A DNA stretch of 34,508 bases from Planctomycetia bacterium (GTDB taxonomy: Bacteria > Planctomycetota > UBA1135 > GCA-002686595). The notes under the pieces were generated by a model, which was given only the letters and a program-made list of their open reading frames with translations, had not been told where the DNA came from and made no database searches. Below, piece after piece: positions 1 through 7,677 of this stretch (position 1 is its first letter; each line of letters starts with the position of its first letter). The stretch covers positions 1 to 34,508 of the forward strand of contig SYGM01000133.1 of assembly GCA_005799545.1 (NCBI GenBank), written 5' to 3'. The position numbers and the translations under genes are program-made.

Positions 1-86
1 AGAAGGCCGAGAAGGCCGAGAAGGCCGAGAAGGCCGAGAAGGCCGAGAAGGCCGAGAAGGCCGAGAAGGCCGAGAAGAAGCGCTGA
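1..86 (+). CDS. C-terminal end of a protein with a (Lys-Ala-Glu)n tail (partial)
   Basis: Only the last codons of this gene are in the window. The frame from base 3 reads Lys-Ala-Glu eight times in a row, then Lys-Lys-Arg and a TGA stop at 84-86. A Lys/Ala/Glu triplet tail like this is expected to form a long, highly charged helix. Comparable tails occur on nucleoid-binding, TolA-like and many unrelated bacterial proteins, so the body of the protein cannot be named. The reading frame is supported by the repeat being a multiple of three and ending in a clean stop. Confidence 0.6.
   Translation, partial: KAEKAEKAEKAEKAEKAEKAEKAEKKR
3..74 (+). repeat. 9-bp tandem repeat, 8 exact copies
   Basis: The unit AAGGCCGAG is repeated eight times without a mismatch, and the array runs off the left edge of the window. 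Each unit encodes Lys-Ala-Glu. Exact identity at the DNA level, including third codon positions, points to recent expansion by slippage rather than slow protein-level selection. Confidence 0.9.
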
Positions 87-120
87 AAAGCTCCCCCGCA
101 GGTGCGCGGCGCAGCGGACA

Positions 121-702
121 ATGCCTGACATGTCCCTGCGCCGCGATCTTTTGGCCCTCTGCATTCCGGTTCTTTCCGCCGGTGTGATGGCTGCTGGCGG
201 CTTCGCGCTGATCCAGGGCACGAACGTCACACCCGCCGAGCACGCTGTCTGGTACCCCAATGGACGCCTGCGCAGCGTCGAGTGGCGCAGCTGTATGGGT
301 CGTGACGGGCTTTGTCTCTACTGGCATCCCGATGGCGCACTGGATCAGCAACGCAGCGCGATCTATCGGCCGGTGGGAGTGCCGCTGGCGATCCCTGCAC
401 ACATCGTCGCCGATGCGCAGCCCGTCGCCGATGCGCGTTTGCAGCTCGAGACGCGCCTGTTGCGTGAGTCGATGCAGCGGTTTGCCGCGCAGCATGAGCG
501 CATGCCCTCGGGGCTTGTGGAGCTGCGCGATGCAGGCCTGTTGGCGGGGTCCCGCTCCGTGCCGCGGGATCCGTTCGGTCAGCCTTGGCTGTACGTGGCT
601 GAGACTCCGCTCAAGCCCGCTCGTCTGGAGTCGCAGGCGGCCGAGCTGGTATGTGAGTTCGTTGGGGGAGCTCCCGCCTGTCAGTGGCGCAGAGCTCCCT
701 GA
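121..702 (+). CDS. Small membrane-anchored protein with pseudopilin (GspG-like) C-terminal segment
   Basis: This 193-residue protein begins with a hydrophobic stretch at about residues 10-32 that should be a signal anchor. Residues about 42-75 contain two aromatic-Pro/His-x-Gly segments (WYPNGRL and YWHPDGAL) that look like degenerate MORN-type repeats. Residues about 112-160 resemble the end of the type II secretion major pseudopilin family: an amphipathic helix, a turn like 'MPSGLVELRDAGLL', then 'VPRDPFGQPWLY', matching the 'PxDPWGxPYxY' signature. The usual N-terminal prepilin peptidase motif is not evident, so it is probably not a working pilin. ATG 121 is used; ATG 130 is an alternative and neither has a clear ribosome site. 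It ends 6 bp before the convergent peptidase gene. Function unknown. Confidence 0.65.
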   Translation: MPDMSLRRDLLALCIPVLSAGVMAAGGFALIQGTNVTPAEHAVWYPNGRLRSVEWRSCMGRDGLCLYWHPDGALDQQRSAIYRPVGVPLAIPAHIVADAQPVADARLQLETRLLRESMQRFAAQHERMPSGLVELRDAGLLAGSRSVPRDPFGQPWLYVAETPLKPARLESQAAELVCEFVGGAPACQWRRAP

Positions 703-708
703 ACCCGA

Positions 709-3618
709 TCACCACTCGTTGGGTTGGCGCGCGCCGAGGCCGGGGCCGTACACGATCGCGTTGGAAAGCAGACGCATCGTGCCCCGGAACCAGCCGCGGA
801 ACTCGGGCGCGCAGGCAAACAGGATCACCTGTCCATTGCCCATGCGCTCGACCGTGCAGTATGCCCCGTCACCAAGGCGCTCGCGCGCTTCCGGCCAGAC
901 CAGACCCGACAGGCGCACGCGGGGGGCGGCTGCCAATCGCACCGGCGTGTGCACCGGCAGGCTGCTCAGCAGCACGCTCGAGCCCTCGTAGTACACCGGC
1001 AGTTCCGCGCCGCAGCCGAAGGTCAGCCAATGATCGAGATTGTTCTCACCCCGCAGCAGCGCACCGCGCGGCGAGAACGTGCGCGCCCACTCGTCCCAGC
1101 GCGCGAGTTCCTCATCGCTGCGTCCGGGCTTGGATTCCTCAGGGCTCACGGGCTGCGGCTCCTTGTCGCCGAAGACCAGCCCCGCATCGACGCTGTGCTG
1201 TCCTGCGCTGCGCTCGCGCTGCACCGCTTCGCGATAGCGCGGCAGTTCCTTCAGGGCGGTGGACCGATCGACGACGCTCGTCAGGCCGATGCCGGCGGAA
1301 ATGATCGCCGATGCGGAGGCCCCCGAAGCGATCAGCGTGCCGCCGCCTTCAACCCAGGCGCGCAGCTGCTCGGCGTTTTCCTTCAGCAGCGTGCCCACGC
1401 CTCCGCCTTCAGGCACCACCAGCACGTTGTACTTGCGCAGGTCGTAGCCGCCGAGTTCCTGGGCGTTGACCTGCGAGCAGGGCAGGCCCAGCCGCGTGTC
1501 GATGAGGTGCCAGCTGTGCCCGAAGGAGTCGGTGCTGATGGGGGCGTTGGAAAGCAGGCCGACGCGCGGACGCGCCAGCAGTGCGAACTTGCCGCCGCCC
1601 AGATCCGGCCCGGAATCCATGCTGCGAGCGGTGCCCGCGGCAAAGGCCCGGACGCCAGCGCGGACCGCTGCGCGCTCGACCTTGCCGGCGACATCGGTGC
1701 CGTTCTCATGCCGGCGAACCAGCAGGCTGCCGCGCTTCAGGCGTGCGATCGGCTGCGCATCGACGGCCGCGCTCGCCGCGCTCCAGATGGCGAAGGGTTC
1801 CTCCGCGATCTCCACGCGCAGTCCCAGTTCCATCGCTTCCACGGCGAAGCGCACGGCCGAGTCGTCCTGTCCGTCGACGGCCCAGCCATACACCGGCAAT
1901 TCCGCCGGAGTCAGTGCGACAACACCGCCCATGGATTCATCCCAGCGACTCAACCGCTCGGACTTCACCTCACCCAGCTGCGCCCAACAGGCCTCGAGAT
2001 CGTAGGCGTGGGCCGGAGACCAGGCGGTCACGTCATAGGCCTTGGACTGCTGCTTGCGCTCCAACTCCTTGCGCTCCCGATCGAGCGAGCCCTGGTCGTA
2101 GCGCGGATCGAAGGACAGGAAGTCGAGCACCATCGCACCCAGCGGCTGGCGGGCGTGGATCACCAGTGCGCCTTTGGGGAATTCCATCGTCTCGAGCCGG
2201 CCGGAAAGCAGCGCGTCGACGTGCTGAGCGCGCACAGACTCCTGCGTGCGCCACACTTCGAGTCCTTGCTGCATCAGGCGCTCGATCAGCTCGCGCTCGC
2301 GCGACGGATGGCGGCCGGGAATCAGGACGAAGCTCCGTTCGGACCCGGGCGCGTCCTTGGACAGTGCGCGTTGGCGCGACTCTAGATACCCGCGCAGCAG
2401 CGCCTCACGGTTCTTGAACAGCGTGACCGTGTTGGCGACGGCGCTGACCGCTTGATGATGCACTGCCTCGCGGTAGGTCGCGATCTCGCCCGAGGCCCGG
2501 CGCAGGGCCTGACCGTGGAAGCGCGCCTGCTCATAGAGGATGCCGACAGCGCCCTGATAGCTGCCCCAGGAATCGGTGTAGCCCGGGTACCAGGAATCCG
2601 CCCACTCGCGCGTGTAGTAGCTCCAGCCGTAGCGGTCGAAGGCACCGGCTTGATCGGCAGCGAAGACCGGCCACCACTTGAGCGTGTGGCGCGGGAAATT
2701 CGGAGTCAGCGGATCCGTGGCCGGGTAGAAGAGATAGGTGTCCAGCCCGCCCATCTCGTGGGCATCCACGAGCAGTTGCGGCCTGTATTTGCGGATCGCA
2801 GCCCAGCGTGCTCGTGTTTCCGGCTGCGTGCCCCACAGCCAATCCCGATTCATGTCGAACAGGAAGTGATTCCCGCGTCCGTACGGCCAGCGTCCGCGCT
2901 GCATCGCATCCGGATCGAGATTGGGCACATAGCCGGCACCCTGCACGAGCTGCGAAAGAATACGCTCGCGTCCATCCGGGTTCTGGCAGGGATCGATCAC
3001 GATCACGGTCTGCTCCAGCAGCGCGAGCACATCCGCGCCCGTGCCGGCGGCAAAGTGCCAAGCCGTCGCCAACGCCGAGTCCGAGCCGGACATCTCATCG
3101 CCGTGGATGCTGTGGCCCAGCCAGGCCACCGCCGGTGATTGCCTGACGATCCGCTCCAACTCGGCATCAGCGACACCACGCGGATCGGCCAGCTTGCCGA
3201 GATCAGCGAGGATCGAGTCCAGTCGCTGCAGGTTGGCCGGCGCGCTGATCACGAACAGCACCAGCTCCCGTCCTTCGTGCGTCCGACCGAAGACCTCTTC
3301 GCGCATGCGCTGGTTGTCCTTCGCCATCGCGCGCAGCGCGGTGAGGATCTCGTGATGGTGCGCCGTGAAGCTGCCGAGCGGCTGGCGCAGCAGCTTGTCG
3401 GGATGAGGCACTGCGGGATCGTGCGTGGTGCCGGGGAAGAAAGGCTCCTGCGGCAGTTCGCGGGCAGCATCGCCGAAACGCAGCGAGGGTTCCTCGCGCG
3501 GCGTCTGGGTGGCCCGAGTCGAGGCCGAAGCAGGGGCGGGGGCGGGGGAGAGGGAGGGGGGCAGGGCGCAGCCGATCAGGGCAGCCGCCGCCAACACACA
3601 GGGGGCACAGAACAGCAT
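709..3618 (-). CDS. M14-family zinc carboxypeptidase, large secreted lipoprotein type
   Basis: This 969-residue metallopeptidase should cut amino acids or short peptides from the C-termini of peptides outside the cytoplasm. It starts with a hydrophobic segment and a lipobox-like L-I-G-C at residues 14-17, suggesting a lipoprotein, followed by a Pro/Ala-rich linker. The M14 domain covers about 75-400. Zinc ligands are H172 and E175 in 'HGDE' and H287 in 'DAHEMGG', with 'NPDGRER' near 213, 'MNRDW' near 256, and E363 in 'ILYEQ' as the likely catalytic glutamate. From about 690 to 790 there is a class I glutamine amidotransferase-like fold ('VLVVPEGGG', 'VEGGGTLIASG'), a known companion of these ~900-residue M14 proteins in Bacteroidota, Acidobacteriota and similar groups. 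All catalytic residues look intact. It is a single gene, convergent with the one before it. Substrate unknown. Confidence 0.9.
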   Translation of the reverse strand: MLFCAPCVLAAAALIGCALPPSLSPAPAPASASTRATQTPREEPSLRFGDAARELPQEPFFPGTTHDPAVPHPDKLLRQPLGSFTAHHHEILTALRAMAKDNQRMREEVFGRTHEGRELVLFVISAPANLQRLDSILADLGKLADPRGVADAELERIVRQSPAVAWLGHSIHGDEMSGSDSALATAWHFAAGTGADVLALLEQTVIVIDPCQNPDGRERILSQLVQGAGYVPNLDPDAMQRGRWPYGRGNHFLFDMNRDWLWGTQPETRARWAAIRKYRPQLLVDAHEMGGLDTYLFYPATDPLTPNFPRHTLKWWPVFAADQAGAFDRYGWSYYTREWADSWYPGYTDSWGSYQGAVGILYEQARFHGQALRRASGEIATYREAVHHQAVSAVANTVTLFKNREALLRGYLESRQRALSKDAPGSERSFVLIPGRHPSRERELIERLMQQGLEVWRTQESVRAQHVDALLSGRLETMEFPKGALVIHARQPLGAMVLDFLSFDPRYDQGSLDRERKELERKQQSKAYDVTAWSPAHAYDLEACWAQLGEVKSERLSRWDESMGGVVALTPAELPVYGWAVDGQDDSAVRFAVEAMELGLRVEIAEEPFAIWSAASAAVDAQPIARLKRGSLLVRRHENGTDVAGKVERAAVRAGVRAFAAGTARSMDSGPDLGGGKFALLARPRVGLLSNAPISTDSFGHSWHLIDTRLGLPCSQVNAQELGGYDLRKYNVLVVPEGGGVGTLLKENAEQLRAWVEGGGTLIASGASASAIISAGIGLTSVVDRSTALKELPRYREAVQRERSAGQHSVDAGLVFGDKEPQPVSPEESKPGRSDEELARWDEWARTFSPRGALLRGENNLDHWLTFGCGAELPVYYEGSSVLLSSLPVHTPVRLAAAPRVRLSGLVWPEARERLGDGAYCTVERMGNGQVILFACAPEFRGWFRGTMRLLSNAIVYGPGLGARQPNEW

Positions 3619-3646
3619 GGGGGGGAGTCTAGCGAGCGGGGAGCTT

Positions 3647-3655
3647 TGGTAGGAT
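3647..3655 (+). promoter_or_regulatory. Extended -10 element of the tRNA gene
   Basis: The sequence TGG-TAGGAT matches an extended -10 box (TGn then TAnnnT) and ends 11 bp before the first base of the tRNA, the distance expected for a short tRNA leader. No convincing -35 box is seen. The same TGn-TA pattern recurs before other genes in this window. Confidence 0.45.
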
Positions 3656-3666
3656 GCGCCGCGGGA

Positions 3667-3740
3667 GGGCCCCTAGCTCAGTCGGTTAGAGCTGGCGACT
3701 CATAATCGCTTGGGCGCAGGTTCGAGGCCTGCGGGGCCCA
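3667..3740 (+). tRNA. tRNA-Ile with CAU anticodon (lysidine type, reads AUA)
   Basis: A full cloverleaf can be folded by hand. The acceptor stem is GGGCCCC (3667-3673) with GGGGCCC (3733-3739). The D stem is GCTC/GAGC, the anticodon stem GGCGA/TCGCT with a 7-base loop whose anticodon CAT is at 3701-3703, and the T stem GCAGG/CCTGC with loop TTCGAGG. Discriminator A is at 3740. The anticodon arm GGCGACTCATAATCGCT and the following TGG are the same as in the E. coli minor tRNA-Ile2, whose C34 is changed to lysidine by TilS. Elongator and initiator tRNA-Met have different anticodon stems. CCA is not fully encoded (CCT follows), so the 3' end must be added by nucleotidyltransferase. Confidence 0.92.
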
Positions 3741-3811
3741 CCTTCCTAGTATCTGCTGGTCATTGTAAGGAAATCGCAATTAGGCGGGCGGGGCAGCCGG
3801 GCGGCGGAGCC

Positions 3812-3838
3812 TTGTGGATCACGGCGGAGGGATACAAT
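3812..3838 (+). promoter_or_regulatory. Possible promoter of the APC-TerC-USP operon
   Basis: TACAAT at 3833-3838 is one base from the consensus -10 box, and TTGTGG at 3812-3817 is a weak -35 box with a 15-bp spacer. This would give a leader of roughly 80 bases before ATG 3928. The rest of the 3741-3927 gap holds no recognisable gene. Confidence 0.35.
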
Positions 3839-3876
3839 GATGGACTCCTGAACCCCTCCCCGATGCCAAGCGACAC

Positions 3877-3917
3877 CCCCCTGCGGCCGATCGATTCCGA
3901 CCCACCTCGACAGGGGG
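3877..3917 (+). promoter_or_regulatory. Leader hairpin that could hide the ribosome site of the APC gene
   Basis: CCCCCTG at 3877-3883 pairs perfectly with CAGGGGG at 3911-3917 across a 27-base loop. The right arm contains AGGGGG, the only SD-like purine run before ATG 3928 (10-base spacing). If formed in the mRNA, the stem would block ribosome access. This is a structural prediction only. Confidence 0.3.
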
Positions 3918-3927
3918 CGCGGCACTC

Positions 3928-5799
3928 ATGAGCGCCCAAGCCACTGCCAAGCCCGCCGCGGATGGCCACCTGCGGCAACTGACCCCGCTGCTCGTCTGGG
4001 CCGTCGTCTTCTGCGACATCGGTACCAGCGTTTTCTATGTGCCGGGTCTGCTCTACCGCAACCCGCATGTCGGCGACCTCGCGCCCCTGTTCGTCAGCGC
4101 GACCTTCATCGGGTTCCTGTTGCTGGCTTACAAGTATGTCGAGATTTGCTGGCGAATCCCGGACGGCGGCGGCGTCGTCAACATCGCCAATATGGCGTTC
4201 ACCCCTGTGGTGGCGTGCCTCGGCGGCCTCTTCATCTCGGTCTCGTACTTCCTGACCTCGGCAATCTCCTCGATCGCGGGCATTCACTATCTTTCCAGCC
4301 TTTTTCCCGTGCTGGAGCACCATGTGGTGGCGCTCTCGGTGGCGTCCCTGCTGCTGCTGGCGATCGTGAACACCGTGGGCATCCGAGAGAGCGCAGGGCT
4401 GGCACTGCTGCTCGCCACAGCCTCGTTCATCACGAGTTGCACGGCGGTCGTGATGATCGTGACGCATCTCCAGCCCGAGGAATGGAGCCGCGTTTGGGAG
4501 AACCTTGCACAGGTCAAGGATGTCAGCGGGACGACGTTCCTCGTCGGCTTTTCGTTGGCTTGGCTGGCCTTCTCAGGGCTCGAGGCGATCAGCCAGCTGA
4601 GCCCCGCGATGAAGCTGCCGATCAAGGCCTCCGCGACCCGCGGCATGATCTACGTCGTGGTGGCCATGTTCGCCACCTCGCCGTTCCTGACACTGTTCGC
4701 CATCGCGCTGCTGCCGGTGGAGATCAAGGTGGGCGAAGGGGAGAAGCTGATCTCGGCCCTGGGTCAGGCCTATGGCGGGAATTGGCTGATGACCGCCATC
4801 GTGCTTTCGGGCTCTGCGTTGCTGCTGCTCGCCGCGAATACGGCGATCATCGGCTGCTACCACGTCTTCATCGCGCTGTCGGATCGGGGCTTCCTGCCCT
4901 CGACGATCGCCATGCGCAACCGCCGCTTCGGCACTCCGCAGCTGGCGATCCTTGTGGCCACGCTGGTGCCGATCATCGTGATCTACTTTGCGCGGGGCGA
5001 CATGGATCTGCTCGGCGATCTGTACGCCTTCGGACTGCTGGGAGCGTTCGGACTCAGCTCCGCCGGCCTCGATGTGATCCGCTGGCGCGAGGGGCAGCGC
5101 GGCGCACGCGTGTGGATCGGTATCGCCACCACGGTCATGGTCGTCGTGGCGTGGATGGTCAATCTGTACATGAAGCCCAACTCCACGCTGATCGGCACGC
5201 TGCTGGTCGCCGTGGGCGCCATCATCGCCGTGGGGACCCGGCGCAAGTGGTTCAGTGATCTGCTGTACCAGATGCCGTTCGTCGCCAAGGTCGCGCCGAC
5301 ACGCATCCAGGAGGGCGAGGCTCAGCTCGAGGACGATCAGGCGCTGGAGATCCTAAGCCTCAATCAGGCCGAGTCGATCGCGCAGCTCTATCCGTCCAAA
5401 ACCATGATTGCCATCCGGGCACACAATCCCGGGCTGCTGAGCGAGGCGATCTCGCGGGAAAAGGGCTTGGGCGGGCGCACGGTCTACGCCCTCTATGTCG
5501 AGGAATACACCGGCCTTTTCGTGGGCTCCGCCAACCGCAAGCCGGCTCAGGAAGGCATCGAGGCGCTCAAGCTCTCCGTGCGGGCTGGCGAAGCCGAGGG
5601 GATGATGGTCATCCCCGTGTACACGGTCTCATGGAATGCGGTGGAGGGCATCAAGCGCGCCGCAGAGTCGCTGGATGTCTCCGCCATCATGATCGGTGCG
5701 ACGCAACGCACCACGATCTACCACCTCTTGCGAGGGCACGTGCTCGCAGGTCTCACCAAGCGCCTGCCGCCGGGCATCCGACTCCTGATCTATGGCTGA
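3928..5799 (+). CDS. APC-superfamily permease with C-terminal universal-stress-like domain
   Basis: This 623-residue inner-membrane carrier of the amino acid/polyamine/organocation superfamily should move an amino acid or similar cation-coupled substrate. The N-terminal ~450 residues carry about 12 hydrophobic segments, with a helix-1 motif 'VVFCDIGTSVFYVPG' that holds the broken-helix glycine region of APC carriers. After about residue 470 the protein becomes soluble and alternates strands and helices ('KTMIAIRAHN', 'GRTVYALYVEEY', 'GMMVIPVYTV', 'DVSAIMIGATQRTTIYHLLRGHV'), a UspA-like fold found at the tail of several APC permeases and probably regulatory. The stop overlaps the start of the TerC gene by 8 bp, so the two are translationally coupled. 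ATG 3928 is chosen because no in-frame upstream start fits. Substrate unknown. Confidence 0.85.
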   Translation: MSAQATAKPAADGHLRQLTPLLVWAVVFCDIGTSVFYVPGLLYRNPHVGDLAPLFVSATFIGFLLLAYKYVEICWRIPDGGGVVNIANMAFTPVVACLGGLFISVSYFLTSAISSIAGIHYLSSLFPVLEHHVVALSVASLLLLAIVNTVGIRESAGLALLLATASFITSCTAVVMIVTHLQPEEWSRVWENLAQVKDVSGTTFLVGFSLAWLAFSGLEAISQLSPAMKLPIKASATRGMIYVVVAMFATSPFLTLFAIALLPVEIKVGEGEKLISALGQAYGGNWLMTAIVLSGSALLLLAANTAIIGCYHVFIALSDRGFLPSTIAMRNRRFGTPQLAILVATLVPIIVIYFARGDMDLLGDLYAFGLLGAFGLSSAGLDVIRWREGQRGARVWIGIATTVMVVVAWMVNLYMKPNSTLIGTLLVAVGAIIAVGTRRKWFSDLLYQMPFVAKVAPTRIQEGEAQLEDDQALEILSLNQAESIAQLYPSKTMIAIRAHNPGLLSEAISREKGLGGRTVYALYVEEYTGLFVGSANRKPAQEGIEALKLSVRAGEAEGMMVIPVYTVSWNAVEGIKRAAESLDVSAIMIGATQRTTIYHLLRGHVLAGLTKRLPPGIRLLIYG

Positions 5800-6796
5800 A
5801 ACCGCGACGCAATCGTCATTCCTCACGGATCACTGGGGCATGTGGGCCCTCTTCGTGGTCCTCATTCTCGGCGTGATGGTGGTGGATCTGGGCATCTTCC
5901 ACAAGAAGCAGCACGAGGTCAGTGTCAAGGAAGCCCTCGGCTGGACGGCTGTCTGGGTCACACTGGGACTGGCTTTCAATCTGCTCATCTGGTGGCAGGT
6001 CGACCGTCCGGCTCTCGAAGCGGCCGGTCCTGCCGGCTACACGCCGCTCTGGCCGCAGTATCTGACCTGCTACATCACCGAGTACGCGCTCTCGGTCGAC
6101 AACATCTTCGTCTTTCTGGTCATCTTCACCTACTTCGCCGTGCCGGCGGAGAGTCAGCACCGCGTGCTGTTCTGGGGTGTGCTGGGGGCGATGTTCTTTC
6201 GCGGCGTGTTCCTGCTGACCGGGGTGGCGCTGATCGAGCGCTTCCACTGGACGATCTGGATACTGGCGGGAATCCTGATCCTGACCGGGCTCAAGCTGCT
6301 CTTCTCCAAGGACGAGCAGATGGAGCCGGAGAAGAATCTGGTCCTGCGACTTGTGCGGCGCTTCATCCCCGTCACCAATCACTACGAAGGTTCGAAGTTC
6401 TTCGTACGGACAGCGGGCCGTCTGCATGCGACACCGTTGTTCCTGACGCTGCTGGTGATCGAGACCACGGACATCCTGTTTGCGGTCGACTCGGTTCCTG
6501 CCGCGCTGGGCATCAGCCAGAACACCTTCGTGCTCTACACCTCGAACATCTTCGCCATCATGGGCCTGCGGTCGCTGTTCTTTGCGGTCGCCGGGCTCCT
6601 GAAGTATCTGCACTACCTCAAGATCGGCCTTTCGCTGATCCTGGTGTTCGTAGGTACGAAGATGATCCTGCCTCTCATGGGCGGAGCCAAGATCCCGGTG
6701 GAACTCTCTCTGGCTGTCGTCGGTGGAATTCTCGTGCTGGCCGTGATCGCTTCCGTGATCCGTGCCCGCATGGTCCCTGAGGAGTCGAACTCATGA
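5792..6796 (+). CDS. terC: TerC/Alx-family membrane protein, likely manganese exporter
   Basis: A 334-residue integral membrane protein of the TerC family, some members of which (such as Alx and YceF/YkoY types) export Mn2+ from the cytoplasm or help load secreted enzymes with it. Two acidic intramembrane motifs mark the family. The first is E97 and D103-N104 in 'EYALSVDNIFVF'; the second is E224, D227 and D233 in 'ETTDILFAVDSVPA'. Together they are expected to form the metal site. A charged cytoplasmic loop lies at about 173-210 between the two halves. Length and motif spacing match the Alx-like branch; tellurite resistance itself is unlikely. The gene overlaps both the permease before it (8 bp) and the stress protein after it (ATGA). 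The symbol denotes the family. Confidence 0.9.
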   Translation: MAETATQSSFLTDHWGMWALFVVLILGVMVVDLGIFHKKQHEVSVKEALGWTAVWVTLGLAFNLLIWWQVDRPALEAAGPAGYTPLWPQYLTCYITEYALSVDNIFVFLVIFTYFAVPAESQHRVLFWGVLGAMFFRGVFLLTGVALIERFHWTIWILAGILILTGLKLLFSKDEQMEPEKNLVLRLVRRFIPVTNHYEGSKFFVRTAGRLHATPLFLTLLVIETTDILFAVDSVPAALGISQNTFVLYTSNIFAIMGLRSLFFAVAGLLKYLHYLKIGLSLILVFVGTKMILPLMGGAKIPVELSLAVVGGILVLAVIASVIRARMVPEESNS

Positions 6797-7677
6797 GCAT
6801 TGTCGTCGGTACCGATTTCAGCGCTGCCTCCGCCGAGACGCTGCGTGCTGCGGCCGCTTGGGCCAAGCGCACGAACGAAAAGCTGGTGGTCGTGCATGCC
6901 ACGGGGCTGGAAGGCACGGGCCTCGTGCAGCCAGGCAGCGCACTCGATCAGGTCGAGCGCGCCCTTTTGGGGCGTCTGGAAGGCGAAGTGTCGAGCGCGC
7001 GCGGCATGGGAGCCGAGACCGATGGCGAGCTGCTGCATGGCGACAGCGATGCGACGCTGGTGGCCCGCGCCGGCCACTGCACCGCTGCCCTTCTGGCCGT
7101 CGGCGCCGTGGGGCGTCGCGGCTTCGCGAACTGGCTGCTGGGTTCGACGGCCGACCGCGTGGCACGCTCGAGTCGCCGTCCGGTGCTGGTGGTGCGCGCT
7201 GCGCTGCCGCTTGAGGACTGGCTTTCCGGCAAGCGCACGCTCAAGGTCGCGGTGGCCTTTGATCGCACGCCGACAGCGCAGGCGGCGCTGCAGTGGGCCA
7301 TGGGGCTGGAAAAGCTCGGTCGCATCGAACTGTCCCTGCTGCACAGCTACTCGCTCGCAGAAGAGCACCGCCGCCGCAAGATCGCCGGCCCGCTGCCGAT
7401 CGGTCAGGTGGATCCGGCGGTGACGAATGATCTGGGGCGAGAGCTCGCCGATGCCGCGCGTGCTGCGGGCTGCGCGCAGCCGAAGCTGCTCGTCGAGGGC
7501 ACGCTCGGTCGCGCCAGCGACGGCGTGTGCCAGATGGCGCGGGCGCAGGGCGCGGATCTGGTGGTCGTGGGCAATCACCACCATCAGGGCCTGCTGCGGG
7601 CCTGGCACGGTTCGGTGTCTCAGGGCGTGATCGAGCACTGCCACACGAATGTGGCCTCGATCAGCGTCAGCACCTGA
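6793..7677 (+). CDS. Tandem universal stress protein (two UspA domains)
   Basis: A 294-residue cytoplasmic protein made of two UspA folds, residues about 2-138 and 149-294, which usually pack as an internal dimer and bind ATP. Domain 1 has the full nucleotide motif G-x2-G-x9-G-S at 104-118 ('GAVGRRGFANWLLGS'). Domain 2 has the same spacing at 260-274 but His263 replaces the second glycycine position of the motif, so ATP binding there may be altered. The start overlaps the TerC stop (ATGA), making this the third gene of an operon whose first gene also ends in a USP-like domain. It probably tunes the two transporters or responds to the same stress. The stop overlaps the convergent DUF3050 gene by 11 bp. 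Confidence 0.9.
   Translation: MSIVVGTDFSAASAETLRAAAAWAKRTNEKLVVVHATGLEGTGLVQPGSALDQVERALLGRLEGEVSSARGMGAETDGELLHGDSDATLVARAGHCTAALLAVGAVGRRGFANWLLGSTADRVARSSRRPVLVVRAALPLEDWLSGKRTLKVAVAFDRTPTAQAALQWAMGLEKLGRIELSLLHSYSLAEEHRRRKIAGPLPIGQVDPAVTNDLGRELADAARAAGCAQPKLLVEGTLGRASDGVCQMARAQGADLVVVGNHHHQGLLRAWHGSVSQGVIEHCHTNVASISVST

Noticed and set aside
1-74. CRISPR or regulatory repeat array
   Set aside because: Units are only 9 bp, contiguous without spacers, and read through as codons to a stop.
724-2385. Long open frame antisense to the M14 peptidase gene
   Set aside because: It is the high-GC shadow of a gene with clear catalytic motifs; its translation is low in hydrophobic order and matches no family.
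3667-3740. tRNA-Met as the identity of the CAU tRNA
   Set aside because: The anticodon arm matches the lysidine-modified tRNA-Ile2, and the acceptor and anticodon stems differ from elongator and initiator tRNA-Met.
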